A stretch of 64,000 bases of DNA from Alteromonadaceae bacterium XY-R5 (GTDB lineage: Bacteria; Pseudomonadota; Gammaproteobacteria; Enterobacterales; Alteromonadaceae). A model generated the notes under the pieces. That model was not told the origin of the DNA, made no database searches, and saw only the letters and a list, made by a program, of their open reading frames with translations. The translations under genes and the position numbers were made by a program. The stretch's first letter is position 1. Every line of letters starts with the position of its first letter. The DNA lies in assembly GCA_001660395.1 (NCBI GenBank), contig LXWE01000001.1, forward strand, positions 1,178,001-1,242,000. Direction: 5' to 3'. Shown piece by piece: positions 45,125 through 54,134 of the stretch.

Positions 45125-46252
45125 TCAGGCTTTTAGACGCTTAATCGCTTCTTCGAGATAGGCCCTCGGGCAGGCAAAGTTGATCCGCACAAACTGCTTG
45201 TCGCCAAAATCCGCGCCTGGAGACGGCCCCAGACCTTTACTTTCAAAGTAGGCTTGTGGGTTATCAATGCCCAAGCCACTGGCATCAATCCAGGCAAGGT
45301 AGGTGGCGTCCTGCTTTAACAAACGCAGTCCTGGAATCTGATTAATTTCCCTGACCAGATAATCGCGGTTATCACGCAAATACGCCAATTGCGCATCATA
45401 CCAGTCATCACACTGCGTAAAGGCGGCTTCGGTAGCAATTAATCCCAGGCTATTTACCCAAGGGATCATGCCTGCACCCGCGGCAACAAACTGCGCACGT
45501 AGTCGGCTATCCGGAATAATCGCAAAGGCAGCTCCCAAGCCGGCAATATTGAAGGTTTTACTGGCCGCCATCAGAGTAATAGAACTGGTTTCCTGACCAG
45601 CGACTTTGCCCGCTGGCACATGGGTAATACCTGGCTCCAGGATCAGATCGCAGTGGATCTCATCTGAACATAACGTCACCCCATGACGCTGACAAATCTG
45701 ACTAACGCGCTCCAGTTCTTCTGCTGTCATCACTGAGCCCACCGGGTTCATCGGGTTACACATGATGAACAGTTTACACTTAGGGTCCTCAGCAAGAGCT
45801 TCCAGGGTATCGAAGTCCAACGTCCAGCGACCATCCACTTCAACTGTTGGCACGTCTAAGCGTTCAAGTTGCTGATTTTTCGGCGCAGCAAGCATAGGTG
45901 GATAATTTGGGGTTTGCACCAATACTTTATCACCCGGCTCACAATAAGCCTTCGCCGCCATATTGAAGGCTGGCACCACACCTGGTACCCAAACGATCCA
46001 GTCTAATTCAACCTGCCACTGATGACGACGGGCTAACCAGTCGGTAATCGCCTGTTTACCCGGCTCATATTGCGCTGGCAGGTTGTATCCTAAAATACCG
46101 TGCTCAACCCTGGCTTTAAGGGCCTCTAAGATTGGCTCAGCGCAACGAAATTCAGAATCTGCTACCCACATTGGCAAAATATCTTTGCCTTTATATTTTT
46201 CCCATTTATACGAATATTCGTCTTTTCTATCGATAATCTGATCGAACTGCAT
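45125..46252 (-). CDS. MalY/PatB-type cystathionine beta-lyase (PLP C-S lyase)
   Basis: Pyridoxal-phosphate aminotransferase-fold enzyme that splits cystathionine or related cysteine conjugates. The 375 residues begin MQFDQIIDRKDEYSYKW, as the family does; the open frame starts 9 codons upstream. AGGAGAG lies about 11 bases ahead of 46252, so the start is moderately sure. Key segments: MWVADSEF, CNPMNPVGS (about 170), SDEIHCDL (about 205) and the PLP lysine in MAASKTFNIAGL (about 237). Single gene. Confidence 0.88.
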   Translation of the reverse strand: MQFDQIIDRKDEYSYKWEKYKGKDILPMWVADSEFRCAEPILEALKARVEHGILGYNLPAQYEPGKQAITDWLARRHQWQVELDWIVWVPGVVPAFNMAAKAYCEPGDKVLVQTPNYPPMLAAPKNQQLERLDVPTVEVDGRWTLDFDTLEALAEDPKCKLFIMCNPMNPVGSVMTAEELERVSQICQRHGVTLCSDEIHCDLILEPGITHVPAGKVAGQETSSITLMAASKTFNIAGLGAAFAIIPDSRLRAQFVAAGAGMIPWVNSLGLIATEAAFTQCDDWYDAQLAYLRDNRDYLVREINQIPGLRLLKQDATYLAWIDASGLGIDNPQAYFESKGLGPSPGADFGDKQFVRINFACPRAYLEEAIKRLKA

Positions 46253-46297
46253 GCGGGTAAACTCTCTCCTGTTGCCCATTACAAAGTATGGTGGGGG

Positions 46298-46681
46298 TTA
46301 GTCGATAAACCCCATGGCTAGTCTGACTTTACTGGTTAGTTCTTCGGTTGTGAATGGTTTGGCGATAAAACCGCTGGCGCCCATTTTCTTTGCAGCCAAT
46401 ACGGTATCGCGGGTAGCATTGCCTGTCACCATTAAAAAAGGGGTGGTGGGGAATCGTTGACGAAATGCCTGAAGAAGCTGTAAACCATTCAACTCGGGCA
46501 TTTCCCAGTCACAAACCACCAAAGATAACTCTTGTACAGGAAGTGCTTTTAAATGCTCCCAACCATCCATACTACTGGAGAAGCCCTGAATCTCGGAAGA
46601 GTTTAAATCTTCTATCATATGCTTGAGTAATTCCAGGGTAATGGTGTCGTCATCAATGATGACAATCTGGCGCTTATCCAT
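46298..46681 (-). CDS. Single-domain response regulator (CheY-like)
   Basis: A 127-residue receiver domain with no output module. Acidic pocket at residues 10-12 (DDD), phosphorylation site Asp58 in VVCDWEMPELNG, switch Thr86 in MVTGNA, and Lys108 in IAKPFTTEEL. No histidine kinase lies beside it. It may act by protein-protein contact or in a phosphorelay. Confidence 0.92.
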   Translation of the reverse strand: MDKRQIVIIDDDTITLELLKHMIEDLNSSEIQGFSSSMDGWEHLKALPVQELSLVVCDWEMPELNGLQLLQAFRQRFPTTPFLMVTGNATRDTVLAAKKMGASGFIAKPFTTEELTSKVRLAMGFID

Positions 46682-46838
46682 TTATTTCTCCCTATACCGC
46701 GATAACCAAAACGTTATACACAGAGTCTTGTCACCCATGCGATTATTTTTTAAACAGCGCATTCCATTTGACATGGATCAAGCCTCACACCAGCCAGTCG
46801 TCCTAGACTAAACACAGTTCCACAAAGGAGAAACTCTC

Positions 46839-47054
46839 ATGAAACAGAATGTTGGTGTACTCGATACAGCCATTCGTTCAGTCATTGCTATTATCATGCT
46901 CGCCATTGCTGCTGAAGGCTTACTTCCTGGAACGCTAAGCATGATCTTGGTGATTATGGGGCTTGGACTTTGGATCTCTTGCGCCAGCGGCGTTTGTCCA
47001 ATCTACAGCCTGTTCGGCATTGATACTTACAAAGAACAACGACCCACCTACTAA
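46839..47054 (+). CDS. DUF2892 (YgaP-like) inner-membrane protein
   Basis: A 71-residue protein with two membrane helices. MKQNVGVLDTAIRSVIAI is the DUF2892 front (NVG..DR..R), and CPIYSLFGIDT at the end carries the conserved Cys-Pro. AAAGGAG stands nine bases before the ATG. Family members sit with rhodanese or sulfur genes, but none is here. Confidence 0.88.
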   Translation: MKQNVGVLDTAIRSVIAIIMLAIAAEGLLPGTLSMILVIMGLGLWISCASGVCPIYSLFGIDTYKEQRPTY

Positions 47055-47057
47055 AGA

Positions 47058-49412
47058 TTAACCGAACAGTCCCATTTGTGCGCTGTTGATTGTCGTAAAA
47101 GAAAGGTCGACGAAAGGTAAAATCGCTTCTGCGACAGGCTGGATCTGTTTTTCGACGTAATGTTCATAGTCGAGTTGACTTGTGACGTATTCCAAAGGCT
47201 GTGGGCCATTTAACGTAATCACATAACTGACCCAGCCTTTGCGCTGGTATTGTAAGGCCTTACCTAAGCGGGCATTTTCTTCGTCAGCCAGTCGTGCCGC
47301 GCGAACATGAGGTGGTACGTTCTTTACATATGCGCTTAGCGGCTGACGCAGGCGTTTGCGATAAATCAGTTGCGCATCTAACTGACCCGCGCGCAAAGCA
47401 GCTATGGTTTCCTGAATGTATGCTTCAACTGGTTGCTGACGAAATACGCGCTGATACAACTCCAATTGAAATTGTTTGGCAATTTGAGTCCAGTCAGAGC
47501 GCACGCTTTCCAGGCCTTTAAACACCAATTCTTCGCCTTTAGAAGATGTCTTAAGTCCGGCATAACGCTTTTTACTGCCCTGCTCTGATCCGCGGATAGT
47601 CGGCATTAGAAAACGACTAAAGTGAGTTTCAAATTCTATTTCCAGATGACTTTGCAAGCCAAAGTCCTGTGCTAACAAGTTCTGCCATTTACGATTGATA
47701 TCCTGTTGCAAGCGCTTGCCAATATTCATCGCCTCATCCACGCTGCGCTTGCCTTTCAGCCAGACAAAAGTGGAATCCGTGTCGCCGTAAATAACGTCAT
47801 AGCCAGCTTCTTCAATCCAGCCCGCCGTAGTTTGCATAATCTGATGGCCACGCATGGTAATGGAGCTGGCAAGACGGGTGTCATACAAAGGACAGCCGCC
47901 GGAACCTAACACCCCATAGAAGGAATTCATCAGAATTTTAATCGCCTGCGAACGGGCTGCATCTTTGGCTTTTTTGGCTTCATCTCGCTGCTGCCATAAA
48001 CGAGTGATGATATCCGGCAAAAAGTGTTTTTCGCGATGAAAACGCGCGCCTTTGAAGCCTTCTATGGTATCGCTCTCCTGCTGCAAGCCCTCCACCAGCC
48101 CCAACGGATCGACCTTGAAGGTACGAATAATCGAAGGATACAGGCTCTTAAAATCCAGCACCAATACATGTTCATATAAGCCCGGACGGGAGTTCATTAC
48201 ATACCCCCCCGGGCTGGCCAAACCACCATCAGTCGGACGATTAGGCGAGATATACCCAGCCCGATGCAGTCGGGGTAAATACAGGTTCAAAAAGGCCGCG
48301 ACTGAGCCACCACTGCGGTCCATTTCCAGGCCAGTAAGCTGACTTCGCAAGCTCAAAAAGTCGAGTAATCGAGTATGTTCAAAAATCTCAATCACCAGTA
48401 GACAGTCCTGCAGGTTGTAATTTGCCAGCTTCACCTTATTGTGACGAAAATCGTGATTGATGATTGCCATGCGATTGGCCACGTCTTCGGTCTCTTTGCC
48501 CTTGCCGAGCAACTCCTGCGCTACCGATTCGAGACTGAAGGATTCAAACTGATAAGTGGCAGTTTTCAGCCCGTCAATGCCATCGATCACTAATCGCCCA
48601 GGCATAGACACAAACCCCTGATTCATGTCACTGCGACTGTCTCGCCAGTAAGCCTCTGAACCATCGCGACCAAGGCTCAGTCTCACACCGCATAACTTGG
48701 CACGTTTGAGGAGTAGCCTGAAATCAAAATTGATCACGTTCCAGCCGATAAAGAGATCCGGATCCTGCTCAGTAACGCAACGCACAAAAGCCTGCAATAG
48801 GGCTTTTTCATCCGTCACCCATTCAATCCATTCCGGGCCAGGCTGAGGCCGGCCAATCATCAGCACACATTGATATTCCGCGCCCGCCAGGCCAATGGAA
48901 TACAATTCACCATGCTCACTGCATTCAATATCTACAGACAGTAAGCGAAATTCCGGGCGAAATGCCGACGGTTTCATTTGTGCTTGCTGCAGCACAGGGT
49001 AAGGATGGCGAGCCGACTGAGGCTGTCCGACAAACTGAGCGCCGGCACAAACAAAACGCTCCATCAAATAACGATCAGCTAATCGAATATCACTTTCATA
49101 ATGGGGAATACTCCGTTCCGTTAACAGATCCCGGCCGCGGTAAAAACTAGCCGTATCCTCAAAGTAACAAGCCGCTACAGCTTCCAGCTCGAAGGTACGT
49201 AGCGCCAGCGCAGACAGCGTGACTTTTAAGCCTGCCTTCTGAAGTGTTGAGGCCACCTTCGACTGATGTTCAGCCTTAATAAAAAAACAAGGTTGTTGTG
49301 GAGGGGTTGTCAGACACACTGGACCATCTGGCGTGAGTAACCAAAACTCTAGCCAGACTTTGCCTGCCTGCTCTTTTTGCTGACGAGTAAGAATATAACC
49401 TTGCTGTGACAC
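47058..49412 (-). CDS. polB: DNA polymerase II
   Basis: Family B polymerase for translesion synthesis and replication restart, usually SOS induced. The 784 residues are standard size. The 3'-5' exonuclease motif DIECSE (about 163) and polymerase motifs DFKSLYPSI (about 420) and YGDTDST (about 545) are intact. No LexA box (CTG-N10-CAG) was recognised in the 58 bases up to the next gene, but that region was checked by eye only. Confidence 0.96.
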   Translation of the reverse strand: MSQQGYILTRQQKEQAGKVWLEFWLLTPDGPVCLTTPPQQPCFFIKAEHQSKVASTLQKAGLKVTLSALALRTFELEAVAACYFEDTASFYRGRDLLTERSIPHYESDIRLADRYLMERFVCAGAQFVGQPQSARHPYPVLQQAQMKPSAFRPEFRLLSVDIECSEHGELYSIGLAGAEYQCVLMIGRPQPGPEWIEWVTDEKALLQAFVRCVTEQDPDLFIGWNVINFDFRLLLKRAKLCGVRLSLGRDGSEAYWRDSRSDMNQGFVSMPGRLVIDGIDGLKTATYQFESFSLESVAQELLGKGKETEDVANRMAIINHDFRHNKVKLANYNLQDCLLVIEIFEHTRLLDFLSLRSQLTGLEMDRSGGSVAAFLNLYLPRLHRAGYISPNRPTDGGLASPGGYVMNSRPGLYEHVLVLDFKSLYPSIIRTFKVDPLGLVEGLQQESDTIEGFKGARFHREKHFLPDIITRLWQQRDEAKKAKDAARSQAIKILMNSFYGVLGSGGCPLYDTRLASSITMRGHQIMQTTAGWIEEAGYDVIYGDTDSTFVWLKGKRSVDEAMNIGKRLQQDINRKWQNLLAQDFGLQSHLEIEFETHFSRFLMPTIRGSEQGSKKRYAGLKTSSKGEELVFKGLESVRSDWTQIAKQFQLELYQRVFRQQPVEAYIQETIAALRAGQLDAQLIYRKRLRQPLSAYVKNVPPHVRAARLADEENARLGKALQYQRKGWVSYVITLNGPQPLEYVTSQLDYEHYVEKQIQPVAEAILPFVDLSFTTINSAQMGLFG

Positions 49413-49470
49413 TATTCTGGCAAAGCCGCCTGATAAATGGCTGCTCAGTATATCTAAAATCGGGATAGAC

Positions 49471-51387
49471 TCACAGGGCCGTTAAGGTGACGGATGCCTT
49501 ATCCGATATCACCTGATTTCTACCAGCGTGCTTCCCTTTATACAAAGCATCATCCGCGCGCAACAACATATTGCTGAGTCCGTCATGATGACGCATTTGA
49601 GTCAGTCCAGCCGAAAACGAGGTGCTCATGCCGTCATATTGCAGTTCAACGGCTAGTCGATTAAACCTCTCCAGCAGAGTAGTTATCACTTTTTCTGCAC
49701 TTTTTAGGTGAGTATGCGGCAGCGCAATCACAAATTCTTCGCCTCCCATACGACCACATATATCCGTTTTCCTGAGCTGTTGTCGGCAAAGCTCACCGAA
49801 CCTTTGCAAGACTGCGTCGCCGGCCTGATGACCAAACTTATCATTGATATATTTAAAGTGATCCAAGTCGACAATCGCCACACAAAACGGTAATCCATGT
49901 CGCTTAGAAAGCGCTAACTGCCGTTCTATTTTTTCAACCGCAGCACGTCGGTTAGCGAGCCCGGTCAGACTGTCGATATTCGCCAGTATCAATAAATGTT
50001 GTTTATGCTTTTTATTGCGCCACACCAGTAATAAACACAGCCCTACGATCAGCACAAGACAAAGACTGACGATGATCAGGGTGATATAGCTTCGGTGCTG
50101 GCTACTTAATTCCTGTTTATGCAATGCCACTTCTGTGGCTAGCAACTGATTTTCACGCTCGCGGCTTTCCATCTCGTATTGCACCCGCAACCTATGGATC
50201 CGCTCGCTGTTTTTATCATTGAAGATGATTTGCCGATGCTCGATATTTTGGCGTAACAACTCATACGCTTGCTCGTAATCACTATTCAGGGCGCTTAGTC
50301 TGGCTTTCGCCTGCTCAAAACTCAGCCTTTGCAAATCCATATCAAAACTGGCCAGCAGAATTTCAATCTCCGCTAATTTTTCACTCGCCAGGGTTAAATT
50401 GGAGAGATCCATCGCTACCTGGGCCTGAATACTCAAAATTTTGTATTTAAGGTAAGGGTTATCCGCTAGCGCCACAATCTCCCAAGCCTGACTGGCATAT
50501 TCCATCGCTTGCCTGAACTGGCCCTTTTGCTCTGCAAATTCGGCCAATTGCAATTGCACGTAAGCAACCCCCTGTTGATCGCCAATATTGCGCGAAATTG
50601 TCAGCGCTTCAGATAAAGCGGTTTGGGCCTTTTCAAGCTGATGTAACGCGTAATAACTATTGCCTAAGTCAAACAGAACAATGCTTAGATCGAGCGGTTT
50701 GTCCAATTTTCGCAACAAGGCCTCGGCTTCTAACTGGTATGGCAGTGCCAACTTGTCTTCTTCCCGATACTGATAAAGCTGCCCCAGCGTTAATGCCACC
50801 GTCGCTTTACCTATTTGATTGGCATCAGGTTCCGCCACGCTCATACGATAAGCCTGCATGAGATCATCCAAAGCTGCGGTGTAGTCCTGAATATCCAACC
50901 TCAGCAGGCCTCGGGAAAATAATGCCATCGCCAGCAGTTCATTATCGTTGGTGCTTTTAGCAAATCGCACAGCAGCTAATACATCAGGGATCGCATCCAA
51001 CGGACTACCTGTGGCGGATAACGCGCCACTTTTAATAAGTGCAATATGGCTCCACAACCAGGGCTGTTGGTCAAAGCGAATCAATGCCATGGCGTCAGTG
51101 GCGACTTTTAATGCTTCCCCGTGCAAAGACAGGGAGTAATAGCTTTCAGCCTGCAACAACATATATTGACTGCGAACAGAGGCTGGCGCGGAAGCGGGAG
51201 GGAAATGCGCATTAGTCCAGTCGAGAACCGCATTTGGATTTCGGCTAATCTCAACACGGTGCGAGGCGACATCGGGTAAAAATTCCGTGGTCATCACAAG
51301 GGCGTGCTGCGCCAAAGCCGAACTCATTACCAGCCAGCCAATTACTATGCCCGCAGTGTACCTGCGAACAAACTTACCACGCCACAT
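49471..51387 (-). CDS. TPR-containing diguanylate cyclase
   Basis: Makes cyclic di-GMP. The 638 residues have a signal-anchor start (GIVIGWLVMSSALAQ), a periplasmic array of tetratricopeptide repeats (about 90-400), one membrane helix (about 427-447), and a GGDEF domain (about 470-630). The catalytic motif is GRMGGEEF (about 546-553); RKTD five residues before it is the inhibitory I-site, so product feedback is expected. LTGLANRR opens the domain. The ligand or partner of the TPR part is unknown. Confidence 0.92.
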   Translation of the reverse strand: MWRGKFVRRYTAGIVIGWLVMSSALAQHALVMTTEFLPDVASHRVEISRNPNAVLDWTNAHFPPASAPASVRSQYMLLQAESYYSLSLHGEALKVATDAMALIRFDQQPWLWSHIALIKSGALSATGSPLDAIPDVLAAVRFAKSTNDNELLAMALFSRGLLRLDIQDYTAALDDLMQAYRMSVAEPDANQIGKATVALTLGQLYQYREEDKLALPYQLEAEALLRKLDKPLDLSIVLFDLGNSYYALHQLEKAQTALSEALTISRNIGDQQGVAYVQLQLAEFAEQKGQFRQAMEYASQAWEIVALADNPYLKYKILSIQAQVAMDLSNLTLASEKLAEIEILLASFDMDLQRLSFEQAKARLSALNSDYEQAYELLRQNIEHRQIIFNDKNSERIHRLRVQYEMESRERENQLLATEVALHKQELSSQHRSYITLIIVSLCLVLIVGLCLLLVWRNKKHKQHLLILANIDSLTGLANRRAAVEKIERQLALSKRHGLPFCVAIVDLDHFKYINDKFGHQAGDAVLQRFGELCRQQLRKTDICGRMGGEEFVIALPHTHLKSAEKVITTLLERFNRLAVELQYDGMSTSFSAGLTQMRHHDGLSNMLLRADDALYKGKHAGRNQVISDKASVTLTAL

Positions 51388-51623
51388 CTTGAATTATACC
51401 CCTTTGAAAAACAGGGTAATTTTAACTTAAACGCAAGTTTGAAAAAACGAGTAAGTTAACATACCCAAATACCTGTCTAAGGCTTAAATACAGGCCTTTG
51501 GCTTCACTTAGATATTCCTAAAAAATCCCTCTGATAACATTCGTTTAGCCACGCATGATGATGTAATATTAACGACTATTATCACCCGAACCTTTGCTCG
51601 TCAAACATCCGATAGGGAGTATT

Positions 51624-52391
51624 ATGTATACCCTTGATAATTTTAGTCTAAAAGGCAAGGTGCCCGCTGAAGAATGGCAGGCCCGCGTAGATTTAGCCGC
51701 CGCCTATCGTTTGGTCGCGGATCATCGCTGGGGCGACCTGATTTACACTCACCTGTCGATGCGCGTGCCTGGCACCCATCATTATCTGGTCAACGCGTTT
51801 GGTCTGGCCTTTGAAGAAGTAACCGCCTCAAATCTGGTAAAAGTCGATCTGGATGGCAATATTCTGGATGACACGCCATACAGCATTAATCCAGCGGGTT
51901 TTACTATTCACAGTGCCATTCATGAAGTACGTGAAGATGCCCACTGTGTGATCCATCTGCACACCAAAGCGACCATTTGTGTTGCCACGGTAGAGGGCGG
52001 TTTACAACCATGGAGCCAGTACGCCATGTTCTCGATGGCATCGATGAGCTACCACGGATACGAAGGCCTGGCAGTAAATGCCGATGAAAAGAAACGCCTG
52101 CAAGACGACCTTGGCACCAATAATCATATGCTGTTACATAACCATGGTGGCCTGACAGTTGGGCCAACCGTCGGTGATGCCTTTATGCGCATGTACGACC
52201 TGCAACGCGCCTGTGAAATTCAAATGGAATTAATGGCCAGCGGAGGCAAGATCATTGAAATCCCGCAGTCCATCGTGGATGGCATTTATGCCCAGGCCAA
52301 TGTGGTACATTCAGGTCAAACCGGCGGCCAAAAGGCCTGGCCTGCCATGCTGCGCCGTGCTTACAAGCTTGATCCAGGCTTTTGTGAATAA
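51624..52391 (+). CDS. Class II aldolase/adducin-family protein
   Basis: A 255-residue zinc-dependent aldolase fold. ATG at 51624 has GGGAG upstream, so the open frame's ten extra codons are rejected. DHRWGDLIYTHLSMRVPG and ALIHLHT-like CVIHLHTKAT (about 110) and LLHNHGGLTVG (about 170) provide the metal histidines. Family members cleave sugar phosphates or decarboxylate, and many act on unphosphorylated sugar-acid derivatives. It is 32 bases ahead of the enolase-superfamily dehydratase, probably one operon. Confidence 0.82.
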   Translation: MYTLDNFSLKGKVPAEEWQARVDLAAAYRLVADHRWGDLIYTHLSMRVPGTHHYLVNAFGLAFEEVTASNLVKVDLDGNILDDTPYSINPAGFTIHSAIHEVREDAHCVIHLHTKATICVATVEGGLQPWSQYAMFSMASMSYHGYEGLAVNADEKKRLQDDLGTNNHMLLHNHGGLTVGPTVGDAFMRMYDLQRACEIQMELMASGGKIIEIPQSIVDGIYAQANVVHSGQTGGQKAWPAMLRRAYKLDPGFCE

Positions 52392-52423
52392 GCCTTAGCA
52401 ATCCGAATAACAGGAAACGAAAA

Positions 52424-53599
52424 ATGAAAGTTACTCGCGTCGAAATTTTCGATATCCACTGCCCCAAACGCACCCAGTGGAATCCGGTGTTTGTGCGTAT
52501 TCACACCGATGAAGGCATCAGTGGTGTTGGTGAAGCCGGCCTGGCCTATGACTGGGGTCACAGTGCTGCCGCCCACATGGTGAAAGAAATTGCTGAAGCT
52601 CTGTTAATTGGTTTTGATCCGTTCAACACAGAATTACTCTGGACCAAAATGCTGCGCGAAGGCTTTTGGGGCTTAGGTGGCGGACCGGTATTTTATGCGG
52701 CCATGAGCGCCCTGGATACCGCCCTGTGGGACATCAAAGGTAAAGCCTTAGGTCTGCCTGTGTATAAACTGCTGGGCGGTAAAACCAATGGCAAACTGCG
52801 CACCTACGCCAGCCAGTTGCAGTTTGACTGGGACAAAGAAGTCACCAAGCTCATTCTGCCAGAAGATTACGGCCGTGCTGCTGAAAAAGCGGTGGCCGAA
52901 GGTTATGACGCCGTCAAAGTCGACCCTATCGTGTACGATAAAGACGGTAACTCCTACTTCGATCGCACCAAGCTGTTTACGCAACCGGAAATGCGTTTAT
53001 TCAAAGCACGTTTACAGGCCATCCGCGATGCCGTTGGTCCAGATGTCGACATTATTTTTGAATGTCACAGTTTGCCAGGTGCAAGTACCGCAATTCAGCT
53101 AGGTGAGATGGTCGAAGAAATTGGCTGTTTGTATTACGAAGAGCCTGTGAATTATCTGAATTCAAAATTGCACGACAAAGTAGCCAAACGCGTGAACGTA
53201 CCCATTGCCGGTGGTGAGCGTTTGTATAACCGCTGGGGCGTGCGTCCATATCTGGAAGACCAGAGCATTGATGTATTGCAGCCGGATATCGGCTTGTGCG
53301 GAGGTTTTACTGAAGCGAAGAAAGTCTGCGATTATGCCGATGTCTATGATGTACGCATTCAGGCCCACGTATGCGGTGGCCCGGTTGCCACGGCGGCCAG
53401 CCTGCATTTAGAAACCGCTATCCCTAACTTCCTGATCCACGAACATCACACATACGCCATTAAAGATTGGAACCGTGAGCTGTGTATTCAGGATCCGCAG
53501 CCAGTAAATGGTTATATGGAAGTATCAGAAGAACCAGGTATTGGTATCGAGCTGAATGATGAGGTGGTTTACCGTTCTCCGCATATGGAAGTGAAATAA
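52424..53599 (+). CDS. Mandelate racemase/enolase-superfamily sugar-acid dehydratase
   Basis: A 391-residue protein with capping domain (1-125) and TIM barrel. Metal ligands are read as Glu in FECHSLPG, Glu in YYEEPVN and Glu in AGGERLYNRWG; the acid-base His is in QAHVCGGPVA. The first ligand is Glu inside ECH, in place of the DFH of galactonate dehydratase, while the His two residues on is kept as in the ManD/GalD-type. A Lys in VKVDP replaces KxK. It likely dehydrates an aldonic or uronic acid that the class II aldolase then cleaves, but the substrate is unknown. No kinase, transporter or regulator is adjacent. Confidence 0.85.
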   Translation: MKVTRVEIFDIHCPKRTQWNPVFVRIHTDEGISGVGEAGLAYDWGHSAAAHMVKEIAEALLIGFDPFNTELLWTKMLREGFWGLGGGPVFYAAMSALDTALWDIKGKALGLPVYKLLGGKTNGKLRTYASQLQFDWDKEVTKLILPEDYGRAAEKAVAEGYDAVKVDPIVYDKDGNSYFDRTKLFTQPEMRLFKARLQAIRDAVGPDVDIIFECHSLPGASTAIQLGEMVEEIGCLYYEEPVNYLNSKLHDKVAKRVNVPIAGGERLYNRWGVRPYLEDQSIDVLQPDIGLCGGFTEAKKVCDYADVYDVRIQAHVCGGPVATAASLHLETAIPNFLIHEHHTYAIKDWNRELCIQDPQPVNGYMEVSEEPGIGIELNDEVVYRSPHMEVK

Positions 53600-53611
53600 G
53601 GGTAAGCACTC

Positions 53612-53637
53612 AAAAAAGGCGGGGAAACCCGCCTTTT
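53612..53637. terminator. Terminator after the dehydratase gene
   Basis: AAAAAAGGCGGG / CCCGCCTTTT hairpin, loop GAAA. Convergent with the acetyltransferase gene. Confidence 0.85.
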
Positions 53638-53642
53638 GCGTT

Positions 53643-54068
53643 TTATAGTGACAACGAAAAATGATGACTGGCGATATGCATGCCATGACGCAAATAAAAA
53701 CGGTGGGCGTCAAAACGCTGTACCCCTGAATCCAGATGCAGTTGCTCACAGCCCTGCAGCCGGGCATAGTCTTTTAGCCACTCCAGCATCGCCGCTCCAA
53801 CACCCGTGCTACGGGACGTTGGTAAGGTCACTAAATCATCCACATACAGATGCTTACCCCACGCCAACTTATGTCCAATCACAAATCCAGCCACCGCCAG
53901 CACTTGCTGACTATCATCCATCGCATATAAAAGCTGATAATTATGCTGTGTCCATTGCTGGGTCATTGCAGCCGTTAATTCCGCTTCGGCATATTGAGGC
54001 CGTAAAGCTGACATAACCGTTGTTAACGCGGCTATTTCGCTTTCCTGGCTAACTAATTGAATCTTCAT
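53643..54068 (-). CDS. GNAT-family N-acetyltransferase
   Basis: A 141-residue acetyl-CoA-dependent acyltransferase. The core motif RSTGVGAAMLEWLKDYARLQG (about 86-106, in part) binds CoA, and the C-terminal FYLRHGM is typical. The ATG at 54068 is preferred to the TTG of the longer frame. Substrate unknown. Confidence 0.85.
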   Translation of the reverse strand: MKIQLVSQESEIAALTTVMSALRPQYAEAELTAAMTQQWTQHNYQLLYAMDDSQQVLAVAGFVIGHKLAWGKHLYVDDLVTLPTSRSTGVGAAMLEWLKDYARLQGCEQLHLDSGVQRFDAHRFYLRHGMHIASHHFSLSL

Positions 54069-54134
54069 TTGCGTTGACCCTGTTGGCTGAGATACCAACT
54101 AGTGTTACTTACAATGACCATGTGATTCAATCTA

